64,000 nt of DNA from Gammaproteobacteria bacterium (GTDB lineage Bacteria; Pseudomonadota; Gammaproteobacteria; Thiohalomonadales; Thiohalomonadaceae): contig JAPHTQ010000029.1 of NCBI GenBank assembly GCA_026196275.1, forward strand, positions 1 to 64,000. Direction: 5' to 3'. Below the pieces are notes generated by a model that worked only from the letters and a program-made list of their open reading frames with translations, made no database searches and had not been told where the DNA came from. Of the stretch, positions 27,436 through 35,945 are shown one piece after another. Position 1 is the first letter of the stretch, and each line of letters starts with the position of its first letter. Made by a program: the position numbers and the translations under genes.

Positions 27436-28077
27436 CCACTACTAATCCGCCACTTCGGCCTGGTCGACTACCAGACCGCCTTTGACGCCATGCGCCGCTT
27501 TACCGAAAGCCGCGGCCCCGATACCCCGGATGAGATCTGGTTGCTGCAACATCCGCCAGTCTTCACCCAGGGAATGAACGGCAAGCCGGAGCACCTGCTG
27601 GCCCCGGGGGAGATCCCGGTGGTGGCAGTGGATCGCGGCGGCCAGGTCACCTACCACGGGCCGGGACAGCTGGTCGTCTACCTGCTGCTGGATCTGCGCC
27701 GGCGTGGAGTGGGAGTCCGTCAGGTGGTCAGCGCCATGGAGCAGGCGGTGATCGAACTGTTGCGTGACTACGACCTGCAAAGCGAGGCACGCCAGGATGC
27801 CCCCGGGGTCTATGTCCACGGCAACAAGGTTGCCTCACTGGGGCTGCGCGTACGGCGCAACGGCAGCTACCACGGCCTGAGCCTCAACGTCGAGATGGAT
27901 CTTGAACCCTTCAGCCGCATCAACCCCTGCGGCCATCGCGGACTGGGTGTGACCCAGCTGCGGGCACTGGGCATCGACGACTCACTGCAGACGGTGGCGC
28001 AAAAGCTGCTCGAACAGCTCGCCGAACAGCTCGGCATCGCCGCATGGCAACAGGCGCCCGCCGCCCTCCCCGCGTGA
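27424..28077 (+). CDS. lipB: Octanoyl-[acyl-carrier-protein]:protein transferase LipB
   Basis: A 217-residue enzyme that moves octanoate from ACP to lipoyl domains. Motifs are LLQHPPVFTQGMNG, DRGGQVTYHGPGQLV, NKVASLGLRVRRNGSYHGL (catalytic Lys) and the nucleophilic Cys in RINPCGHRGLG. Family alignment requires the start at or before EPLLIRHFGLVDY. The only in-frame start is TTG 27424, inside the CTTTGAA repeat, with an in-frame TGA two codons earlier and no recognisable ribosome site. Translation may therefore be weak or may depend on the repeat. lipA follows. Confidence 0.93.
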   Translation: MNFEPLLIRHFGLVDYQTAFDAMRRFTESRGPDTPDEIWLLQHPPVFTQGMNGKPEHLLAPGEIPVVAVDRGGQVTYHGPGQLVVYLLLDLRRRGVGVRQVVSAMEQAVIELLRDYDLQSEARQDAPGVYVHGNKVASLGLRVRRNGSYHGLSLNVEMDLEPFSRINPCGHRGLGVTQLRALGIDDSLQTVAQKLLEQLAEQLGIAAWQQAPAALPA

Positions 28078-28204
28078 CACCCAGTGCTTTGCCCAATGAT
28101 GCTGTCTCGGGACTACTGCTGGGAACGAAGTTTCGAATCATCTTGCCGCCCTGGCGATAGGCCCTAACCTTGTTACCCGTTCTCCTTGCCCCAATCTCAA
28201 GCCC

Positions 28205-29167
28205 ATGACACAGGACAACGACCTCCCGATCCAACCGCCCAATCCGCTCAAGGGTGAGAGCAAGACGGCCCGCATCCCCATCAAGGTGGTCGCAGCAGAG
28301 AAACCGCTGCCCAAGCCGAGCTGGATACGCGCCCGCTCTCCCAACAGCCCCGAAGTGCTGCGCCTGAAGGCGATCCTGCGCGAACAGAAGCTGCATACCG
28401 TGTGCGAGGAGGCCGCCTGCCCCAATCTGGGTGAGTGCTTCAATCACGGCACCGCCACCTTCATGATCATGGGCGGGATCTGCACCCGACGCTGCCCCTT
28501 CTGCGATGTGGCCCATGGCCGTCCCGAACCGCTAGACCCAGAGGAACCGCAACACCTGGCCGATACCATCAGGGCGATGGGGCTGCGCTTTGTCGTCATC
28601 ACCTCGGTCGACCGAGATGACTTGCGCGACGGCGGGGCAGAGCACTTCGCCGCCTGCATCCGTGCGGTACGCCACACCTCGCCGCAAACCAATATTGAGA
28701 TCCTCACCCCCGACTTTCGCGGCCGCGAGGATAAGGCACTGGCGATCCTCGCCGGGCAGCCACCCGATGTATTCAACCACAACCTGGAGACCGTACCCCG
28801 GCTCTACAGGGAGGCCCGCCCCGGTGCCAGCTATGAGGGGTCGCTGAAGCTGATCCGTCGCTTCAAGGCGCTCTGCCCCGAGGTTCCCGCCAAATCCGGC
28901 CTGATGGTGGGGTTGGGCGAGAGCAATGAGGAGATCATCGAGGTACTGCGTGATCTACGCGCCCATGGCTGCGACAACCTGACCATCGGCCAGTACCTGG
29001 CCCCCTCGCGCCACCACCTGCCGGTACAGCGCTATCTCTCCCCGGAGGGCTTCGATGAGCTGGCCGCGGTGGCCCGCGATCTCGGTTTTAAACGGGTCGC
29101 CTCCGGGCCCATGGTGCGCTCCTCCTATCACGCCGAACAGCAGGCACTCGGCAAAAGCATCCGCTAA
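28205..29167 (+). CDS. lipA: Lipoyl synthase
   Basis: A 320-residue radical-SAM enzyme that inserts two sulphurs into protein-bound octanoate. Both clusters are intact: the auxiliary cluster [12 protein letters not shown] (CxxxxCxxxxxC) and the SAM cluster CTRRCPFC (CxxxCxxC). The C-terminal RSSYHAEQQ contains the third-ligand Ser region. ATG 28205 lacks an obvious ribosome site. The 127-bp lipB-lipA gap has no gene. Confidence 0.96.
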   Translation: MTQDNDLPIQPPNPLKGESKTARIPIKVVAAEKPLPKPSWIRARSPNSPEVLRLKAILREQKLHTVCEEAACPNLGECFNHGTATFMIMGGICTRRCPFCDVAHGRPEPLDPEEPQHLADTIRAMGLRFVVITSVDRDDLRDGGAEHFAACIRAVRHTSPQTNIEILTPDFRGREDKALAILAGQPPDVFNHNLETVPRLYREARPGASYEGSLKLIRRFKALCPEVPAKSGLMVGLGESNEEIIEVLRDLRAHGCDNLTIGQYLAPSRHHLPVQRYLSPEGFDELAAVARDLGFKRVASGPMVRSSYHAEQQALGKSIR

Positions 29168-29209
29168 CAAAGCCGACTACACTGAAAAAAACATCTGGGG
29201 AGGTTGTCT

Positions 29210-30109
29210 GTGCTCGGTGTAACAAAAGAGGAACTGCTAGCGTCGATAAGCCAGCTTGAGCAGGCTATCCACAACCACAACGAGTGGTTTGAGGCCATTA
29301 ATCGCACCCTGCTCTGCCGGTTGCAACTGGATCAGCGGGAACTAAGGCCGGATGCCCATCGCGAGTGCCGCTTCGGCCAGTGGATCTATCAGTATGCCGG
29401 CGAAAGGCTGCGCGAGCACCCGGCCTTCCGGACTATCGAAAAAGAGCACCAGGCCATGCACGCAGCTGTCTCTGCGATGCTGCACAACCTGGATGAGTGC
29501 GGTGCCGTGACGGCCGACCGTTATGACCGCTTCGCCAACGCCATGAAGCGACTGCGTCTGGAAATCAACAGCCTGAAGGAGGAGCTGCAGAATACCCTCT
29601 ACAATCTGGACAGCCTTACCAGCGCCAACAACCGCATTGGCATGCTGACACACCTGCGCGAACAGCGCGAACTATCCCGGCGCAACAACCAGACATTTAG
29701 TATCGTCATGCTCGATCTGGATCACTTCAAAATGATCAATGACCGCTGTGGCCACCAGACAGGAGACCAGGTACTCAAAACCATCAGCCACTACATCCTC
29801 GACAACATTCGCCCCTATGACCGGCTCTATCGTTATGGCGGCGAGGAGTTCCTGCTGAGCATGCCGCAAACCGCCCTCGATACAGCAACCGCTGTCGCAG
29901 AGCGGCTGCGTGAGGGTATCACTCAACTGTCGTTCGGTCGGTGCAACGATGAACCGGTGCGCATCACTGTCTCCTTCGGCGTGGCCGAGCTGCCCCCTGA
30001 GGGTGACGTGGACGTGCTCATCCAGCATGCCGACAAGGCGCTTTACAACGCCAAACATCGCGGCAGAAACATGGTCTGTCCGTGGGACGCAAGCGAGAGC
30101 CAGGACTAA
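29210..30109 (+). CDS. CZB-GGDEF diguanylate cyclase, DgcZ-like
   Basis: A 299-residue cytoplasmic enzyme making c-di-GMP. The N-terminal CZB zinc-binding domain shows its His/Cys set: HNHNEWFEAI, DAHRECRFGQWIYQ and EKEHQAMHAAV, as in E. coli DgcZ, where zinc inhibits the enzyme. The GGDEF domain (about 130-295) has MLDLDHFKMINDRCGHQTGD, RYGGEEFLLSM and an intact RxxD inhibitory site (RPYD) five residues before GGEEF. GTG 29210 is chosen because GGGGAGG ends six bases upstream; TTG 29204 is too close. It is therefore probably zinc-responsive and product-inhibited. Confidence 0.9.
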   Translation: MLGVTKEELLASISQLEQAIHNHNEWFEAINRTLLCRLQLDQRELRPDAHRECRFGQWIYQYAGERLREHPAFRTIEKEHQAMHAAVSAMLHNLDECGAVTADRYDRFANAMKRLRLEINSLKEELQNTLYNLDSLTSANNRIGMLTHLREQRELSRRNNQTFSIVMLDLDHFKMINDRCGHQTGDQVLKTISHYILDNIRPYDRLYRYGGEEFLLSMPQTALDTATAVAERLREGITQLSFGRCNDEPVRITVSFGVAELPPEGDVDVLIQHADKALYNAKHRGRNMVCPWDASESQD

Positions 30110-30151
30110 ACCACGGCACTTCCAGCTTAGCGCACGGCTCAACTGCTCCTT

Positions 30152-30312
30152 AGGGGGCTGGTCGAAATAATATTTACATCCGGTCGCGCCTGGGCCATCA
30201 CTGCTGTGTTGCGTTTCTTGGCAAGGACCCTGCCACTGCCTGCGAAACGCGCCTTGCATTGATGGCCAAGGCACGCCCTCGGTGTTGACAACATTATTTC
30301 GACCAGCCCCCT
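30152..30312. mobile_element. 161-bp MITE-like palindromic element
   Basis: Perfect 20-bp terminal inverted repeats (30152-30171 and 30293-30312; AGGGGGCTGGTCGAAATAAT and its complement) enclose an interior that is itself an imperfect palindrome: GGGCCATCACT pairs with the region of TTGATGGCC, and TTGCGTTTC with GAAACGCGCC. There is no coding capacity. It resembles a non-autonomous transposable element or a REP-type hairpin. It fills most of the gap between two c-di-GMP genes. Confidence 0.75.
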
Positions 30313-30393
30313 TACGCTTTTGTGATACGGTTATTGGCGTGCCTCCGGCACCCCCCTTAAACTCGACAGACACTCACACTCGAGGTCTTACCC

Positions 30394-32010
30394 ATGCCAG
30401 GCAGTCACCGCCTATTGCAGCGTATCGAAAAACTGACAGAGATCGGGATTGCCCTCTCGGCAGAGAGTGACACTCCACGCCTGCTGGAGATGATCCTGCT
30501 CGGTGCCAAGGCCCTGACCAATGCCGATGGCGGCACACTCTATTCGGTGCAGGAAGACAACACCGTGAAAATGGAAATTGTGCGTACCGATTCGTTGCAG
30601 TTCGCCATGGGGGGGACCACTGGCGAACCGATCCCCTTCGAACCTATCCCGCTCTATGACGAGCAGGGACGGCCTAACCAGCACATGGTCGTTACTCATG
30701 CGGTACTCAACGATGTGACAGTCAATATCCCCGACGCCTACGACACCGAAGGGTTCGATTTCTCCGGCACAAAGAAGTTCGACCGGAGCACTGGCTACCG
30801 CTCCACCTCCTTCCTCACCGTCCCGCTGAAAAACCATGAGGGGGACATCATCGGCGTGCTGCAACTGCTCAATGCCCAGGATGAGCAGAGCGGCGAGATC
30901 ATCGCCTTCGATGATGAGGCCCAGCACCTGGTCGAATCGCTCGCCTCACTGGCGGCCATCGCGCTGACCAACCGCCGCCTGATCGATGATCTGAAGCACC
31001 TGCTCGAATCCCTGATCCAGCTGGTCGCCACCGCCATCGACGAAAAATCCCCCTACACCGGCGGTCACTGCAAACGGGTCCCGGTACTGACCATGATGCT
31101 CGCCGACGCCGCCAGCCACACCACCGAGGGGCCATTGAGGGATTTCAGCATGGACGAGGACGATCGCTACGAGCTGGAGATCGCCGCCTGGCTGCATGAC
31201 TGCGGCAAGATCACCACCCCCGAATACGTGGTCGACAAATCGACCAAGCTGGAGACCATCTACGACCGCATCGAGACCGTCGACACCCGCTTTGAGATCC
31301 TCAAGCGCGATGCCGAGATCGTCATGCTGAAAAAGCGGCAGGCCGCACTGGAGAGGGGCGAACTCATCGATGAGGCAGCACTGCAGCAGGAGTACCGGGA
31401 CACCCTTCATCAGCTCGATGAGGAGCTCGACTTTCTGCACATCAGTAATACTGGTGGAGAGTTCATGTCAGAGCAAGACCGGCAGCGGGTGCATGATATC
31501 GGGCGTCGACACTGGAATTACCACGGCAGCGAACTGCCGTTGCTAACCGAGAACGAACGCTACAACCTCACCATAGAAAAGGGAACACTGACTCCTGAAG
31601 AGCGCGAGGTGATCAACAACCACATCGTCGCCACCATCAAGATGCTCGAGGCACTACCCTTCCCCAAGCACCTCAAGCACGTTCCCGAATACGCCGGCGG
31701 TCACCACGAGAAGATGGACGGCTCCGGCTATCCGCGCGGACTGAAGGGCAGTCAGATGTCGGTGCAGGCACGCACCATGGCCATTGCCGATATTTTTGAT
31801 GCCCTCACCGCCAAGGATCGCCCCTACAAGGAGGGAAAAAAGCTCTCCGAGGCGCTGCGCATCCTCGGTTTCATGAAGCAGGGCGATCACATCGACCCGG
31901 ACCTGTTCGATATCTTCGTAAGGGAACGCATCTTCGAAAAATATGCCCACCAGTACCTCGACAGCAGCCAGATAGACGAGGTGGACCTGGAGAGCATCCC
32001 GGGCCTCTGA
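30394..32010 (+). CDS. GAF-HD-GYP phosphohydrolase (probable c-di-GMP phosphodiesterase)
   Basis: A 538-residue cytoplasmic protein. An N-terminal GAF sensor (about 15-195; ADGGTLYSVQEDNTV, STGYRSTSFLTVPLKNHEGDIIGVLQLLNA) is followed by an HD-GYP domain: GGHCKRVP, the HD pair in AAWLHDCGKITTPEYVVDK, then about 110 extra residues of helical insert, and GGHHEKMDGSGYPRGLKG with ADIFDALTAKDRPY. The metal ligands and GYP are intact. The long insert defines a subfamily. It probably degrades the c-di-GMP made by the neighbouring cyclase. The signal sensed by GAF is unknown. Confidence 0.9.
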   Translation: MPGSHRLLQRIEKLTEIGIALSAESDTPRLLEMILLGAKALTNADGGTLYSVQEDNTVKMEIVRTDSLQFAMGGTTGEPIPFEPIPLYDEQGRPNQHMVVTHAVLNDVTVNIPDAYDTEGFDFSGTKKFDRSTGYRSTSFLTVPLKNHEGDIIGVLQLLNAQDEQSGEIIAFDDEAQHLVESLASLAAIALTNRRLIDDLKHLLESLIQLVATAIDEKSPYTGGHCKRVPVLTMMLADAASHTTEGPLRDFSMDEDDRYELEIAAWLHDCGKITTPEYVVDKSTKLETIYDRIETVDTRFEILKRDAEIVMLKKRQAALERGELIDEAALQQEYRDTLHQLDEELDFLHISNTGGEFMSEQDRQRVHDIGRRHWNYHGSELPLLTENERYNLTIEKGTLTPEEREVINNHIVATIKMLEALPFPKHLKHVPEYAGGHHEKMDGSGYPRGLKGSQMSVQARTMAIADIFDALTAKDRPYKEGKKLSEALRILGFMKQGDHIDPDLFDIFVRERIFEKYAHQYLDSSQIDEVDLESIPGL

Positions 32011-32026
32011 CTCCTCCTGCCCACAG

Positions 32027-32154
32027 TGCACCCGCACGATGCAATACCCTGCCGCTCTGCCCGGATTTGGTGCGGTCACGTGGCGGTGACACGCCGCATG
32101 CCCCCGGGGCGTGAGCACAGAGAGTCTTTTTACTGATGTGGCACGGCGGTTGCT
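32027..32154 (+). promoter_or_regulatory. Sigma-54 promoter with NtrC-like site upstream of nasT
   Basis: TGGCAC-GGCGG-TTGCT at 32139-32154 matches the sigma-54 -24/-12 consensus with correct spacing. About 96 bp upstream, at 32027-32043, is TGCACC-N5-GATGCA, an NtrC-like palindrome whose two halves recur exactly in the next promoter. From the predicted start near 32166, a leader of about 130 nt follows. It contains a short GCCG-TCT-CGGC hairpin and six T residues (32250-32267), possibly a weak attenuator. Confidence 0.8.
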
Positions 32155-32295
32155 GAACAATGCTGTAGGAAACGACTGCCTTCGTGCTGATAAACGGATC
32201 TCTCACACGGCAAGCCATGATGGCATAAGGGTCGGGGCAGGCATGGGTAGCCGTCTCGGCCTTTTTTCATCCTTCACACAAAGACGGTAAATCGC

Positions 32296-32895
32296 ATGGC
32301 GGAGCAGACAGGGCAACAGGGACTGCGCGTTCTCCTTGTGGATGAGAACAGGGGGCGATCCGCCCTGTTGGAACAGGCCCTGAGTGATGCCGGGTACCAG
32401 GTGATTGCCAAGGTGATCACCAGCGATAATCTCGCCCATCAGGTGCAGCTTCACCAGCCCGACGTGATCATCGTCGATCTCGAGTCCCCCGACCGCGACA
32501 CGCTGGAGCACATGCACAGCATCAGCCGCGACCAGCCGCGCCCCATCGTAATGTTCGCCGAAGACCAGGACAGCGATGCGATCCACAAAGCGATCAAGGC
32601 CGGCGTCAGTGCCTACATCGTCGACGGCCTGAGCAGCAAGCGGGTCAAGCCGGTGATGGAGGTAGCCATCGCCCGCTTTCGCGAATACCAGGCCCTGCGC
32701 GACGAATTGACGAAAACCAGGATCACCCTGGAAGAGCGCAAGATCATTGATCGCGCCAAGGGGCTACTGATGAAACGTCAGGGCATGGACGAGGAGGGTG
32801 CCTATCAGGCGCTGCGCAAGATCGCCATGGACCGCAGCCAGAAGCTGGTCGAAGTGGCGCGCAATGTGATCTCGGTGATGGAGTTGTTGGAATGA
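32296..32895 (+). CDS. nasT: ANTAR-domain RNA-binding response regulator NasT
   Basis: A 199-residue antiterminator. A receiver-like domain (about 10-125; VLLVDENRGRS, DVIIVDLESPD with a possible phospho-Asp) is followed by a coiled coil and a C-terminal ANTAR domain (about 138-198; IIDRAKGLLMKRQGMDEEGAYQALRKIAMDRSQKLVEVAR). NasT proteins bind twin hexaloop hairpins in nitrate-operon leaders and prevent termination. NasS holds NasT inactive without nitrate. Here the matching RNA target lies immediately downstream, ahead of nrtA, whereas the NasS-like gene is several genes away. Confidence 0.93.
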   Translation: MAEQTGQQGLRVLLVDENRGRSALLEQALSDAGYQVIAKVITSDNLAHQVQLHQPDVIIVDLESPDRDTLEHMHSISRDQPRPIVMFAEDQDSDAIHKAIKAGVSAYIVDGLSSKRVKPVMEVAIARFREYQALRDELTKTRITLEERKIIDRAKGLLMKRQGMDEEGAYQALRKIAMDRSQKLVEVARNVISVMELLE

Positions 32896-32918
32896 GATTA
32901 GTTGTTAGCAACCAATCC

Positions 32919-33070
32919 TGCACCACCCCGATGCAACATCGCTTCGCCGCAGATCATATTGGGGCACAGAGGGAACCTGCCGACAGGCAGACAAATCTCG
33001 ACATAGTCAGTTAAGCCGTTAATCGGAAAGACATTTCATATCCTCTCTGCCATTCTGGCACGGTCATTGC
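32919..33070 (+). promoter_or_regulatory. Sigma-54 promoter and NtrC-like site for the nitrate operon
   Basis: TGGCAC-GGTCA-TTGC at 33056-33070 is a consensus sigma-54 -24/-12 element. Its predicted start near 33082 falls four bases before the first ANTAR hairpin. An NtrC-like TGCACC-N5-GATGCA lies at 32919-32935, about 120 bp upstream of the -24 element, with the same halves as the site ahead of nasT. Confidence 0.82.
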
Positions 33071-33085
33071 GAAAGCCTAGGTAAG

Positions 33086-33226
33086 CACGTCGGCAACGAT
33101 GCTGGCGTGACAAGGTGATTGCAGATACCCAACGGCGGGTTGCAGTCGCGTTGTAGATAAAACACTTTCTGGACAAAGGCGTCCTTCCGCGCGGAGATTC
33201 TTCGTGGCGGTCGGACGCCTTTTTTT
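33086..33226 (+). promoter_or_regulatory. ANTAR twin-hairpin antitermination leader with intrinsic terminator
   Basis: The first hairpin is CACGTCGGC (33086-33094), loop AACGAT (33095-33100), GCTGGCGTG (33101-33109): nine pairs including two wobbles. The second has core stem ACCC (33127-33130), loop AACGGC (33131-33136), GGGT (33137-33140). Both six-base loops have A at position 1 and G at position 4, the ANTAR signature. The terminator follows, AAAGGCGTCC (33175-33184) pairing with GGACGCCTTT (33213-33222) and a T run to 33226. NasT binding should stop this terminator forming. Confidence 0.85.
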
Positions 33227-33248
33227 ATGGCTCGAGAACGAGGGACAG

Positions 33249-34655
33249 ATGATGAAGAAACGCACCAACGACCAAGGCAGCGGCTTTCTGCGCAAAACCG
33301 GCCTGGCAGTGCTTGCCGCTGGCATCCTGCTGGGCGGCAGCACCGTGTTGAACAGCGCCATCGCCAAGGAATACCCGGAAAAAGAGGAACTGAAATTCGG
33401 CTTCATCAAGCTGACCGACATGGCGCCATTGGCTATTGCCTATGAAAAGGGCTACTTCGAGGACGAAGGCCTCTATGTCACCCTCGAGGCCCAGGCCAAC
33501 TGGAAGGTACTGCTGGATCGCGTCATCGATGGCGAACTGGACGGCGCGCACATGCTGGCCGGCCAGCCGCTCGGCGCGACCATCGGTTTCGGTACCCAGG
33601 CGCACATCATCACCGCCTTCTCCATGGATCTGAACGGCAACGCGATTACCGTTTCCAACAAGATCTGGGATGAGATGAAGCCCTTTGTGCCCAAGGACAA
33701 GGACGGCAAGCCGGTGCACCCGATCAAGGCCGACGCCCTCAAGCCCGTGGTCGACAAGTACAAGAAGGAAGGCAAGCCGTTCAAGATGGGCATGGTCTTC
33801 CCGGTATCCACCCACAACTACGAATTGCGCTACTGGCTCGCCGCCGGCGGTATCCACCCCGGTTTCTATGCCCCGGCCAAGGGCGACACCAGCGGCACCC
33901 TCAAGGCCGATGCGCTGCTCTCCGTGACCCCGCCGCCGCAGATGCCGGCGACCATGGAAGCGGGCACCATCTACGGTTACTGCGTCGGCGAGCCGTGGAA
34001 CCAGCAGGCGGTGTTCAAGGGCATCGGTGTGCCGGTGATCACCGACTACGAGATCTGGAAAAACAACCCGGAGAAGGTGTTCGGCGTCTCCAAGGAGTGG
34101 GCCGACAAATACCCGATCACCCACAAGGCCGTGGTGAAAGCCCTGATCCGCGCCGCCAAATGGCTGGATGAGAACAACAATGCCAACCGTCCCGAGGCGG
34201 TGAAGATCCTCGCCAAGCCGCAGTATGTGGGCGCCGATTACGAGGTCATCGCCAATTCCATGACCGGCACCTTCGAGTACGAAAAGGGCGACAAGCGCGA
34301 AGTCCCTGACTTCAACGTCTTCTTCCGCTACAACGCCACCTATCCCTTCTACTCCGACGCCGTCTGGTATCTGACCCAGATGCGCCGCTGGGGCCAGGTT
34401 GCCGAACAGAAGCCGGACAGCTGGTACATGGATATCGCCAAAAAGGTCTACCGCCCGGACATCTACAGCGAAGCGGCCAGCGAGCTGATTGCCGAGGGCA
34501 AGATGAGCGCCGGCGAGTTCCCCGACTTCGCCAAGGAAGACGGTTTCCGCGCTCCGCAGACCCACTTCATCGACGGCATCACCTATGACGGCCACAAGCC
34601 GAACGACTACCTGAAAAATTTCGACATCGGCCTGAAGGGTAAGGAAAAGATTTAA
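33249..34655 (+). CDS. nrtA: Nitrate ABC transporter, periplasmic substrate-binding protein
   Basis: A 468-residue NrtA/CmpA-family binding protein. It has a signal sequence ([17 protein letters not shown], cleavage near SAIA-KE) and the family features [68 protein letters not shown] and [16 protein letters not shown]. It is expected to capture nitrate in the periplasm. ATG 33249 (or 33252) follows AGGGACAG; the in-frame start at 33204 lies inside the terminator and is rejected. It is the first gene of the operon controlled by the ANTAR leader. Confidence 0.93.
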   Translation: MMKKRTNDQGSGFLRKTGLAVLAAGILLGGSTVLNSAIAKEYPEKEELKFGFIKLTDMAPLAIAYEKGYFEDEGLYVTLEAQANWKVLLDRVIDGELDGAHMLAGQPLGATIGFGTQAHIITAFSMDLNGNAITVSNKIWDEMKPFVPKDKDGKPVHPIKADALKPVVDKYKKEGKPFKMGMVFPVSTHNYELRYWLAAGGIHPGFYAPAKGDTSGTLKADALLSVTPPPQMPATMEAGTIYGYCVGEPWNQQAVFKGIGVPVITDYEIWKNNPEKVFGVSKEWADKYPITHKAVVKALIRAAKWLDENNNANRPEAVKILAKPQYVGADYEVIANSMTGTFEYEKGDKREVPDFNVFFRYNATYPFYSDAVWYLTQMRRWGQVAEQKPDSWYMDIAKKVYRPDIYSEAASELIAEGKMSAGEFPDFAKEDGFRAPQTHFIDGITYDGHKPNDYLKNFDIGLKGKEKI

Positions 34656-34667
34656 TTTGGATAGTTA

Positions 34668-34774
34668 ACCACAGAGGCACAGAGTACACGGAGATACATG
34701 CAGTGAAAGGGCTGTTATGCGCCCACTCCAGCCAACAGGTTTGGTCTTCTCTGTGCCCTCCGTGCCTCTGTGGT
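34668..34774. repeat. Paired inverted repeat, CACAGAG type, nrtA-nrtB gap
   Basis: The arm at 34668-34694 (ACCACAGAGGCACAGAG and so on) and its reverse complement at 34748-34774 enclose about 53 bp. It would form a hairpin in the operon mRNA between the binding protein and the permease. Confidence 0.8.
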
Positions 34775-34797
34775 GAACAATCAAATACAGCAAGGGC

Positions 34798-35826
34798 ATG
34801 ACCATGAGTACACATATCTTTAACACATGCAGCACCTTCAATGCGCTCTGGCTGGAGCGCATACAGGGTGCCCTGCAGGGTGAGCGGTTCGTCAAAATGA
34901 CCGTCGGCGTCAGCCGCAACCTGTTCATCCCGTTTGTCGCCATTGCCATCTTCCTGGCGATGTGGGGCGCCGCCGCATCGAAGATCGAAACCTCACTCGG
35001 CACCCTGCCCGGCCCGGCCAAGGTGTGGGAGCAAACGGCTCAACTCTACAAGGAGCATCAGGTCTCACAGGAAAAGGAGGTAGCTTTCTACCAGCGCCAG
35101 GAGCAGCGCAACGCCGAACGACTCAAGCACGACCCGGACTATGAACCAAAGATCCGCCCCTACACCGGCGCCCCGACCTTTTTCGATCAGATCGGCACCA
35201 GTCTGCTCACCGTAGCGACCGGCTTCCTGCTCGCCTCGCTCATCGCCATACCCATTGGCATCGTCTGCGGCATGAGCGCCACGCTCTATCAAGCCCTCAA
35301 TCCGCTGATCCAGATCTTCAAACCGGTCTCGCCGCTGGCGTGGCTGCCGCTGGTGACCATCGTGGTCAGTGCGGTTTATGTCAGCGACGATCCACTGTTC
35401 GCCAAATCCTTCGTCACCTCGGCTATCACCGTTACCCTCTGCTGCCTCTGGCCGACCATCATCAATACCACCGTCGGCGTCTCCTCGGTGGACAAGGATC
35501 TGCTCAACGTCAGCCGCGTGCTGCGCCTCGGCTGGTTCACCAAGACGGTGAAGATCATCCTTCCCTCAGCCACGCCGATGATGTTCACCGGCCTGCGTCT
35601 GTCGCTCAGCATCGGCTGGATGGTGTTGATCGCCGCCGAAATGCTGGCGCAGAACCCCGGCCTCGGAAAATTCGTGTGGGACGAATTCCAGAACGGAAGT
35701 TCCGACTCCCTGGCCCGCATCATGGTCGCCGTACTGGTGATCGGACTCATCGGCTTCCTGCTCGACCGCGGCATGCTGTTGCTGCAACGCCGCGTCACCT
35801 GGGACCGCAACGCGGTGCTGCGCTAA
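34798..35826 (+). CDS. nrtB: Nitrate ABC transporter permease
   Basis: A 342-residue membrane subunit. There is an N-terminal helix (LFIPFVAIAIFLAMWGAAA), a long charged periplasmic loop (about 75-125, VSQEKEVAFYQRQEQRNAER), then five helices with the binding-protein-dependent transport signature around RVLRLGWFTKTVKIILPSA and LSIGWMVLIAAEML. The insert between helix one and the core is typical of the NrtB/CmpB group. ATG 34798 or ATG 34804 may be used. Confidence 0.92.
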   Translation: MTMSTHIFNTCSTFNALWLERIQGALQGERFVKMTVGVSRNLFIPFVAIAIFLAMWGAAASKIETSLGTLPGPAKVWEQTAQLYKEHQVSQEKEVAFYQRQEQRNAERLKHDPDYEPKIRPYTGAPTFFDQIGTSLLTVATGFLLASLIAIPIGIVCGMSATLYQALNPLIQIFKPVSPLAWLPLVTIVVSAVYVSDDPLFAKSFVTSAITVTLCCLWPTIINTTVGVSSVDKDLLNVSRVLRLGWFTKTVKIILPSATPMMFTGLRLSLSIGWMVLIAAEMLAQNPGLGKFVWDEFQNGSSDSLARIMVAVLVIGLIGFLLDRGMLLLQRRVTWDRNAVLR

Positions 35827-35835
35827 AAAACAATC

Positions 35836-35924
35836 CTCACCGCAAAGAGGCAAAGGCGCAGAGGAATGCAAAACATGAAACCTACTGAATATCGCAGCGA
35901 ACGTCCCTGCGCCTTTGCGATGAG
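35836..35924. repeat. Paired inverted repeat, nrtB-ATPase gap
   Basis: The left arm 35836-35864 (CTCACCGCAAAGAGGCAAAGG...) and a shorter right arm 35906-35924 (CCTGCGCCTTTGCGATGAG) are partial complements, weaker than the other pairs. Confidence 0.65.
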
Positions 35925-35945
35925 TTTTTTTAAGGAGTTCTAGCT

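Noticed and set aside
33204-33248. Upstream start for nrtA
   Set aside because: It lies in the 3' part of the terminator hairpin; the ATG at 33249 follows a ribosome site and gives a normal signal peptide.
33225-34595. 456-residue minus-strand frame
   Set aside because: Shadow of nrtA.
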